In this document: positions 58,475 to 64,000 of the stretch, piece after piece
Position numbering within the stretch: position 1 is the stretch's first letter
How the letters are laid out: every line of letters begins with the position of its first letter
NCBI RefSeq assembly: GCF_003854895.1
Contig: NZ_CP033966.1
Span: 3,100,001 to 3,164,000, forward strand
Direction of reading: 5' to 3'
Source: Pigmentiphaga sp. H8
GTDB lineage: Bacteria; Pseudomonadota; Gammaproteobacteria; Burkholderiales; Burkholderiaceae_B
DNA length: 64,000 nt
Notes under the pieces: generated by a model
What the model saw: the letters and a program-made list of their open reading frames with translations, nothing else
Database searches by the model: none
What the model was told of the DNA's origin: nothing
Translations under genes and position numbers: made by a program

Positions 58475-59284
58475 TCAGGCCGCCAGCGCCTCGCTCAAGC
58501 GCGGCAATACCCGCCGCGCATTGGCCGACGTGGCCGAGGCGATCTCCGCCACCGGCAGGCCGCGCAGTTCGCCCAGCACCGCGGCGATGCGCGGCAGTTC
58601 CGCCGGCTCGTTGCGCCGGTCATCACGCGGCAGCCAGGCCGGCGGAATGTCGGGCGCGTCGGTTTCCAGCACCAGCGCGGCCAGGTCCATCGCGGCCGCC
58701 AGCCGGCGGATGTTGCGCGAACGTTCATAGGTCATTTCCCCGCCCAGGCCCAGCGCGAAACCGCGCGCGACGAACTGGTCGGCCTGCTGCCGGCTGCCGT
58801 TGAAGGCATGGGCGATGCCGCCCGGCACTTCCACGCGCCGCAGGTATTTCAACAATACGTCCTGCGAACGGCGCACGTGCAGCAGCACGGGCAGGCCGAA
58901 CTCGGCCGCCAGCTTGAGCTGGGCGTGGTAGAAGCGTTCCTGGCGCGCGCGCTGCTCGCCCTGGGCGATGTCCTGGACGAAGAAATCCAGGCCGATCTCG
59001 CCCACGGCCACGAAGCGCGGATCGACCATGGCCCGTGCCACCGCGTCGCGCAGGCGGTCCAGGTCGTCGTCGGCAGCGCCGCGCACGTACATGGGATGGA
59101 TGCCCAGCGCGTACGCACCGCCCGGGATTGCATGGGCCAGGTCGCGCACGGTGGAGAAATTGTCGCGCCCCACGGCGGGAATGACGATGCCGGCCACGCC
59201 CGCGGCGCGGGCCCGCCGGGCAACGTCCGAACGGTCGCGGCCGAACTCGGCCGCATCGAGGTGGCAATGGGTATCGATCAGCAT
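58475..59284 (-). CDS. TatD-family metal-dependent DNase
   Basis: 269 residues of the TatD/YcfH-type amidohydrolase fold. MLIDTHCHLDAAEFGRDR gives the HxH metal ligands. VGEIGLDF (metal Glu), LPVLLHVR (His), HAFNGSRQQADQF (His) and LVLETDAPDIPP (Asp) complete the site. It acts as a metal-dependent DNase or tRNA-quality nuclease in relatives. The yjjV/ycfH type fits better than TatD itself because no tat genes are nearby. Next to lolD, as in many proteobacteria. Confidence 0.93.
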   Translation of the reverse strand: MLIDTHCHLDAAEFGRDRSDVARRARAAGVAGIVIPAVGRDNFSTVRDLAHAIPGGAYALGIHPMYVRGAADDDLDRLRDAVARAMVDPRFVAVGEIGLDFFVQDIAQGEQRARQERFYHAQLKLAAEFGLPVLLHVRRSQDVLLKYLRRVEVPGGIAHAFNGSRQQADQFVARGFALGLGGEMTYERSRNIRRLAAAMDLAALVLETDAPDIPPAWLPRDDRRNEPAELPRIAAVLGELRGLPVAEIASATSANARRVLPRLSEALAA

Positions 59285-59309
59285 CGATCCACTTTACTGT
59301 CTCGCCGTC

Positions 59310-60005
59310 CTAGGCGGAAACTTCCTCGGCCAGCAGGCCGTCGGCCATCTTCAATTGCCGGTCGGCCAGCGCCGCCAGCTCGGCGTCGTGGGTCACGATG
59401 ACGAAGGCCATGTCCAGATCCTGGTTCAGCCGCTTGAGCAGGCCGAACACCTCGCGCGCCGTGTGGCGGTCGAGATTGCCGGTGGGTTCGTCGGCCAGCA
59501 CGCATAGCGGCCGCGTCACCAGCGCGCGGGCCAGCGCCACGCGCTGGCGCTCGCCGCCGGACAACTGGCCGGGGTGGTGGGTGGCCCGCTGCCCCAGGCC
59601 CACCTGCTCGAGCATTTCCGCTGCGGCACGGCGTGCCTGTGCGCGGTCCATGCGGCGCACGATCAGCGGCATCGCGACGTTGTCCAGCGCCGAGAACTCG
59701 GCCAGCAGGTGATGGAACTGGTAGACGAATCCCAGGCTGCGGTTGCGCGCCAGGCTGCGTTGCTTCTCGTTGAAACGGGCCGCCGCCTGGCCGTCCAGCA
59801 GGACCTCGCCCGCGCTGGGCTGGTCCAGCAGCCCCAGCACGTGCAGCAGCGTGCTCTTGCCCGAGCCCGAGGCGCCCACCAGGGCCACCATTTCACCCTG
59901 GCGCACGCGCAGGTCCACGCCGCGCAGCACGGTGACGCGCTCGCCGCCCTCGGCATAGGTCTTGGATATGCCCCGCCCTTCCAGCACCACGCGGCGATCA
60001 GTCAT
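59310..60005 (-). CDS. lolD: Lipoprotein-releasing ABC transporter ATPase
   Basis: 231 residues. It drives release of mature lipoproteins from the inner membrane to the carrier LolA. Walker A is GASGSGKSTLLH, signature LSGGERQRVALARAL, Walker B LCVLADEPTGNLD and the switch His is in IVTHDAELA. An N-terminal RGISKTYAEGGERVTVLRGVDL is characteristic of the LolD/MacB subfamily. Its start overlaps the lolC end by 8 nt. Confidence 0.96.
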   Translation of the reverse strand: MTDRRVVLEGRGISKTYAEGGERVTVLRGVDLRVRQGEMVALVGASGSGKSTLLHVLGLLDQPSAGEVLLDGQAAARFNEKQRSLARNRSLGFVYQFHHLLAEFSALDNVAMPLIVRRMDRAQARRAAAEMLEQVGLGQRATHHPGQLSGGERQRVALARALVTRPLCVLADEPTGNLDRHTAREVFGLLKRLNQDLDMAFVIVTHDAELAALADRQLKMADGLLAEEVSA

Positions 60006-61266
60006 GGCGCAGCACCTCCGCCGGTTGCAGGCGCGAGGCGCGCCAGCTGGGATACAGGGTAGCCAGGAACGACAGCACCAGCGACGTCACGCCTATGGTG
60101 ACGATGTCGGACAGGCGCGGATCGGACGGCAGTTCGGTGATCAGGTAGATGTCGCGCGGCAGGAACTGGATGCCCAGCGCATGTTCGATGGCGGGCACGA
60201 TGACATCGATGTTGTAGGCGATCAGCGTGCCGCCAGCCACGCCCAGCAGCGTGCCGATGACGCCGATCAGCGCCCCCTGCACCACGAAGATGCGGGCGAT
60301 CTCGGCCGGCGTGGCGCCCAGGGTGCGCAGGATGGCGATGTCCGCCTGCTTGTCGTTGACCGCCATGACCAGCGAGGACAGCAGGTTGAAGGCCGCCACG
60401 GCGATGATCAGCGCCAGGATCAGGAACATCATGCGTTTTTCGGTCTGCACCGCGGCGAACCAGGTGCGGTTGTTGCGCGACCAGTCGGCGGCGGCGATGT
60501 TCGGCGGCAGCAGTTGCGCCAGGTCGCGCGCCACCTGCGGCGCCTTCTGCATGTCGGCGATGCGCAGCCGCACCCCGCCTATGCCGCTGTCGCGGAACAG
60601 CCGCGCCGCGTCGTCCACGTTCACGAAGGCCAGGCTGGAATCGTATTCGTAGTGGCCGGCCTCGAACACACCCACCACGGTGAACTGCCGCATGCGGGGC
60701 GTGAAGCCGGCGGGCGTGACCGAGCCCTGCGGGGCCAGCATCAGGATGGGATCGCCCAACCCCACGCCCAGGCCCTGGGCCAGCGCGCGACCCAGCACCA
60801 CGCCGTAGCTGCCGGGCTTCAGGTCGTCCAGCGACCCGGACACCATGTTCTTGGCCACGTCGGAGACGTCGCGTTCGGCCTCGGGATCGATACCGCGCAC
60901 CTGCACCCCGCGCAATACCTGGTCGCGGGCGATCATGGCCTGGGCCGCCACGTAGGGCGCCCCCGCCTGCACCTCGGGATTCTTCTTGGCCTGCGCCGTC
61001 AGTTCGCGCCAGTTGGCCAGCGCCGCGCCGCGCTCGCCCCCCACCGGGTAGAGCTCGATGTGCGGCAGCACCGACAGCATGCGGTCGCGCACTTCCTTCT
61101 GGAAGCCGTTCATGACCGACAGCACGATGATCAGCGCCGCCACGCCCAGGCCGATGCCCGCCATGGAACTGGCGGCAATGAAGGAAATGAAGCGATCGCG
61201 TCGCCGCCCGCGGCCGGCACGCGTATAGCGCCAGCCTATCCAGAATTCGTAGGGTATCTTGAGCAC
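59998..61266 (-). CDS. lolC: Lipoprotein-releasing ABC transporter permease LolC/E
   Basis: Inner-membrane partner of LolD. I take the GTG at 61266 (VLKIPYEFWIGWRYTR, translated with Met) as start, giving 422 residues. The frame upstream has no membrane-protein character. It has the four-helix MacB/LolC topology: an N-terminal helix (SFIAASSMAGIGLGVAALIIVLSVM), a large periplasmic domain, then three helices near the C-terminus (LIIAVAAFNLLSSLVMAVND; FVVQGALIGVIGTLLGVAG). Only one LolC/E-type gene is next to lolD. No ribosome site precedes the GTG. CATAAT (61273-61278, minus) is 6 nt upstream. Confidence 0.9.
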   Translation of the reverse strand: MLKIPYEFWIGWRYTRAGRGRRRDRFISFIAASSMAGIGLGVAALIIVLSVMNGFQKEVRDRMLSVLPHIELYPVGGERGAALANWRELTAQAKKNPEVQAGAPYVAAQAMIARDQVLRGVQVRGIDPEAERDVSDVAKNMVSGSLDDLKPGSYGVVLGRALAQGLGVGLGDPILMLAPQGSVTPAGFTPRMRQFTVVGVFEAGHYEYDSSLAFVNVDDAARLFRDSGIGGVRLRIADMQKAPQVARDLAQLLPPNIAAADWSRNNRTWFAAVQTEKRMMFLILALIIAVAAFNLLSSLVMAVNDKQADIAILRTLGATPAEIARIFVVQGALIGVIGTLLGVAGGTLIAYNIDVIVPAIEHALGIQFLPRDIYLITELPSDPRLSDIVTIGVTSLVLSFLATLYPSWRASRLQPAEVLRHD

Positions 61267-61317
61267 GCGCGTATTATGGCAGAAGGCGGCGGCCGGCACC
61301 GCCTCCGCCCCACCCCC

Positions 61318-61323
61318 TACAAT
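61318..61323 (+). promoter_or_regulatory. Candidate -10 box of the RpfE-like gene
   Basis: TACAAT, 52 nt before the GTG start at 61376, in the 109-bp divergent spacer with lolC. No matching -35 was seen. Confidence 0.3.
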
Positions 61324-61375
61324 ACCGGCCATTCGGCCCGCCGCCCGCGGGCCCTCGCATCCGGATCCGACCGCC

Positions 61376-62458
61376 GTGCCCGCCTCGCCCTCCGCCCTGA
61401 CCCTGCTGCTTCCCGGCCTGCTGACCGATGCCGCCATCGCGCCCGAACTGGCGCGGCAGCTGGCGGACCAGCCCGCCGTGCGCACGCTGGTCGCGTGGCT
61501 GGGCGCCGCCCACCCCGTCCAGCAGGACTTCGACCCCTTCGAGGCGGGCTGCACGTCGCGCGAATACTGGTGGCTGCATCGCGCGGGCTACCGGCCGCCT
61601 GACGGCAAGGTCGGCGCGGGACTCGCGCCCCTGCTGGCGAACGACGCCCAAGCCGATCGCCCCGTCTGGCTGGCGGACCTGGCCCATGTGCAGGTCGGCC
61701 GCGACGGCCTGGTCCTGACCGACTCCGGCGAACTGGACACGACGCAAGGCGAAAGCGACGCGCTGCTGGCCGCGGCCCAGCCCGCGCTGGACGCGCATGG
61801 CGCGGCGGCCCGCGGCATCGGCCCGCGCCGCTGGCGCCTGGACCTGCCCGAAGGCGTCGCCCGGCACACCGGCACGCCGGACGCCGTGACGGGCGCCGCG
61901 CTGGATGCCTGGTGGCCGCGCACGCCCGAGGCCCGGCCCTGGCGCAAGTTGGTCAACGAAATCCAGATGCACTGGCACGAGACGCCGGTGAACGCCGACC
62001 GCGAAGCGCGGGGGCTCGTCCCGGTCAACGCCTTGTGGCTGTACGGCGGTGCCGCGCCGTGGCGGCCGGACTGGCCCGCCGGCCGGCCCTCGCTGGTGGC
62101 CGGCAACGCGCCCTGGCTGCGCGCGCTGGCCGAACGCGACGGCCTGCCCTGGCTGCGCCCCGTCGATGCGGCCGCGGCGATCCGGCCCGGCGCGCTGGTG
62201 GAGCTGGACGACCTGGCCCTGCCCGAGCGCACCGACGACTGGCGCACCTGGCTGGACGCCGCCGCCCGGCTGGATCGCGACTGGTTCGCCCCGGCCGACG
62301 CGGCCCTGCGCGCCGGCACCCTGCGACAACTGACCCTGGTGCTGCCGGCCCGCGAACGGCTGGTCACCCTGAACCTGGAACGGCGGCCCGCCCTGCTGCG
62401 CTGGCTGCCCACCCCCCGACACGACTGGAAACGCTGGTGGTTGCCCCAAGAATCCTGA
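61376..62458 (+). CDS. RpfE-like regulatory/phosphoglycerate-mutase-type protein
   Basis: 360 residues from the GTG at 61376 (VPASPSALTLLLPGLLTD). The frame opens earlier, but that part overlaps lolC's start region. The segment NEIQMHWHETPVNADREARG followed by LVPVNALWLYGGAAPW is the hallmark of the RpfE-type family, sometimes annotated as cofactor-independent phosphoglycerate mutase-like. The characteristic metal-ligand set of true mutases was not recognised. In relatives it is regularly next to recJ, as here, where the genes overlap by 22 nt. The function is not known with certainty. Confidence 0.8.
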   Translation: MPASPSALTLLLPGLLTDAAIAPELARQLADQPAVRTLVAWLGAAHPVQQDFDPFEAGCTSREYWWLHRAGYRPPDGKVGAGLAPLLANDAQADRPVWLADLAHVQVGRDGLVLTDSGELDTTQGESDALLAAAQPALDAHGAAARGIGPRRWRLDLPEGVARHTGTPDAVTGAALDAWWPRTPEARPWRKLVNEIQMHWHETPVNADREARGLVPVNALWLYGGAAPWRPDWPAGRPSLVAGNAPWLRALAERDGLPWLRPVDAAAAIRPGALVELDDLALPERTDDWRTWLDAAARLDRDWFAPADAALRAGTLRQLTLVLPARERLVTLNLERRPALLRWLPTPRHDWKRWWLPQES

Positions 62459-64000
62459 CCCGTCAACCCGATCCGGCGGCCCGGCGCCGCCTGGAACTGG
62501 CCGGCATCCATCCCCTCCTGGCCCGCCTGTGGGCGGCGCGCGGCGTGGCCGCGCCGCAGGAAACGGCGCCCGACTGGCAGGCCATGCTGGCCCCTTCGCT
62601 GCTGACCCACGCCGGCCGCGCGGCCGCGCTGCTGGCCGACGCCATCGCCGCGCGCAAGCGGCTGCTGATCGTGGCCGACTACGACTGCGATGGCGCCACC
62701 GCCTGCGCCGTGGGCCTGCGCGGCCTGCGCGCCATGGGCGCCGTGGTGGACTTCCTGGTGCCCAACCGCTTCGAGACCGGCTACGGTCTGTCGCCGGCGG
62801 TGGTCGACCTGGCCTGCGCCCATCCGGCCGGCAAGCCCGACATCCTGATCACCGTCGACAACGGCATCGCCAGTCTGGACGGCGTGGCGGCGGCGCGCGA
62901 GGCCGGCATGCAGGTCGTGATCACCGACCATCACCTGCCCGGCGACGTCCTGCCCGAGGCCCTGGCCATCGTCAACCCCAACCAGCCCGGCTGCGGCTTC
63001 CCGTCCAAGCACCTGGCGGGCGTCGGCGTCATCTTCTATCTGTTGCTGGCGCTGCGGGCCGAGCTGCGCCAGCGCGGCGCCTTCGGTGGCGACAGCGGCC
63101 CCAGGCTGGACGCCCTGACCGACCTCGTGGCCCTGGGCACCGTGGCCGACGTCGTCCGGCTGGATGCCAACAACCGCCTGCTGGTGGCGCAGGGCCTGAA
63201 ACGCATACGCGCCGGCCGCATGCAGCCCGGCCTGCGTGCGCTGTTCTCGGTCAGCGGCCGCCAGGCCCGCGAGGCCAGCACCTTCGACCTGGGCTTCGCC
63301 CTGGGTCCGCGCATCAACGCCGCCGGCCGACTGGCCGACATGAGCCTGGGCATACGCTGCCTGGTCACCGACGACGAGGACGAGGCCCTGAAGCTGGCGC
63401 GCGAACTCGACACCATGAACCGCGAACGCCGCGAGATCGAGGCCGGCATGCGCGATCAGGCCCTGGCCTCGCTGGACGCGCTGCCCGCGGCCTCGGCCGC
63501 CAGCCTGTGCGTGTTCGACGCCTCGTGGCACCAGGGCGTGGTGGGCCTGGTGGCCTCGCGCCTGAAGGACCGCTTCTGGTGCCCGACCCTGGCCTTCGCG
63601 CCGGCCGGCGACGGCGAACTGCGCGGTTCGGGCCGCTCCGTGCCCGACGTGCACCTGCGCGACGCGCTGGATCTGGTCTCCAAGCGCTACCCCAGCCTGA
63701 TCCGCAAGTTCGGCGGCCACGCCATGGCCGCCGGCCTGACCCTGCACGAGGCGGATTTCGCCGCCTTCGCACCGGCCTTCGACGCCGCCGTGCGCGAACT
63801 GACGGGCCGCAGCCGCTTCGAACCGGCGCTGGAAACCGACGGTTCGCTGGAGACCGACTACGCCAACGCCGAGGTCGCCACCCTGCTGGACCAGCAGGTC
63901 TGGGGATCCGGGTTCCCGGCTCCCGTGTTCGTCGACGCCTTCGTCGTCCGCAACCAGCGAGTAGTGGGCGAGAAACACCTGAAGCTGGCGCTGGAACGCG
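62437..64000 (+). CDS. recJ: Single-stranded-DNA-specific exonuclease RecJ (partial)
   Basis: A frame open to the window end; about 521 of the expected 570 residues are visible, and the stop lies outside. The start is a GTG at 62437, inside the end of the preceding gene. LLIVADYDCDGATACAVGLR holds the DHH metal motif I (DYDCDG), DILITVDNG and VVITDHHLPGD follow. DLVALGTVADVVRLD, LGPRINAAGRLADMS and HQGVVGLVASRLKDRF with KFGGHAMAAGL are in order. 5'-3' degradation of single-stranded DNA in recombination and mismatch repair. The strong match to the E. coli protein supports the call. Confidence 0.97.
   Translation, partial: MVAPRILTRQPDPAARRRLELAGIHPLLARLWAARGVAAPQETAPDWQAMLAPSLLTHAGRAAALLADAIAARKRLLIVADYDCDGATACAVGLRGLRAMGAVVDFLVPNRFETGYGLSPAVVDLACAHPAGKPDILITVDNGIASLDGVAAAREAGMQVVITDHHLPGDVLPEALAIVNPNQPGCGFPSKHLAGVGVIFYLLLALRAELRQRGAFGGDSGPRLDALTDLVALGTVADVVRLDANNRLLVAQGLKRIRAGRMQPGLRALFSVSGRQAREASTFDLGFALGPRINAAGRLADMSLGIRCLVTDDEDEALKLARELDTMNRERREIEAGMRDQALASLDALPAASAASLCVFDASWHQGVVGLVASRLKDRFWCPTLAFAPAGDGELRGSGRSVPDVHLRDALDLVSKRYPSLIRKFGGHAMAAGLTLHEADFAAFAPAFDAAVRELTGRSRFEPALETDGSLETDYANAEVATLLDQQVWGSGFPAPVFVDAFVVRNQRVVGEKHLKLALER

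Noticed and set aside
61267..61554. Upstream extension of the lolC frame by 96 codons
   Set aside because: The extension lacks membrane or signal character and overlaps the divergent RpfE-like gene. The family start fits the GTG at 61266.
1..64000. CRISPR arrays, insertion sequences, prophage, tRNA or rRNA genes
   Set aside because: No regular spaced direct repeats, transposase or phage genes, and no cloverleaf or rRNA segments were recognised. A tRNA scan could still find a missed gene, but coding density leaves little room.

Overview
The window is GC-rich chromosomal DNA, densely coded on both strands. It reads as a betaproteobacterium of the Alcaligenaceae, close to Bordetella or Achromobacter. 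The reasons are tandem Bug-type (TctC) solute receptors, an OmpR-type pair resembling Bordetella RisA/RisS, the order smc-zipA-ligA, and an RpfE-type gene overlapping recJ. I saw no rRNA, tRNA, insertion sequence, prophage or CRISPR array. Assignment to a species is not possible from what I can see.

Layout. 1-4.6 kb: the end of a serine-hydrolase gene, then ppsA (PEP synthase) facing away from its regulator gene ppsR across a 234-bp spacer holding two large inverted repeats. 4.5-12.9 kb: a LysR gene divergent from an eight-gene, tightly packed catabolic operon: two Bug receptors, a creatininase-fold protein, an HpaI-type aldolase, a maleate-isomerase/Asp-Glu-racemase-type enzyme, an M20 carbamoyl-amidohydrolase, a D-2-hydroxyacid dehydrogenase and a VOC protein. 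This is the most accessory-looking part of the window and I cannot name its substrate. 12.9-29.0 kb, all minus strand: the conserved block rpsB-tsf-pyrH-frr-uppS-cdsA-dxr-rseP-bamA-ompH-lpxD-fabZ-lpxA-lpxB-rnhB-rRNA/tRNA methylase. It joins translation, isoprenoid and phospholipid synthesis, outer-membrane protein assembly and lipid A synthesis. 29.3-36.1 kb, plus strand: map, glnD, glgP and a beta-class GST gene. 36.2-43.7 kb, minus strand: smc-zipA-ligA and a methylthio-nucleoside phosphorylase. 44.0-45.9 kb, plus strand: queF and lplT. 45.9-48.5 kb, minus strand: tsaB-rimI-udg and a small membrane-anchored protein. 48.7-51.4 kb, plus strand: risA-risS and a peroxiredoxin. Then relA (minus), mtfA (plus), and a minus-strand run lolC-lolD-tatD-comEC-hydrolase-ridA. 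The window ends in an RpfE-like gene and recJ (cut by the window edge).

The most notable structure outside genes is a dispersed intergenic element of about 75 bp, present in five full copies and one partial copy. It folds into three successive hairpins whose arms change together between copies. It nearly always begins 1-12 nt after a stop codon in a fixed orientation, including inside the rpsB-tsf-pyrH operon. Other candidate regulatory structures are the inverted repeats between ppsA and ppsR, an inverted repeat in the LysR/Bug spacer, a 5'-terminal hairpin with a U tract in the rpsB leader, and palindromes before risA.
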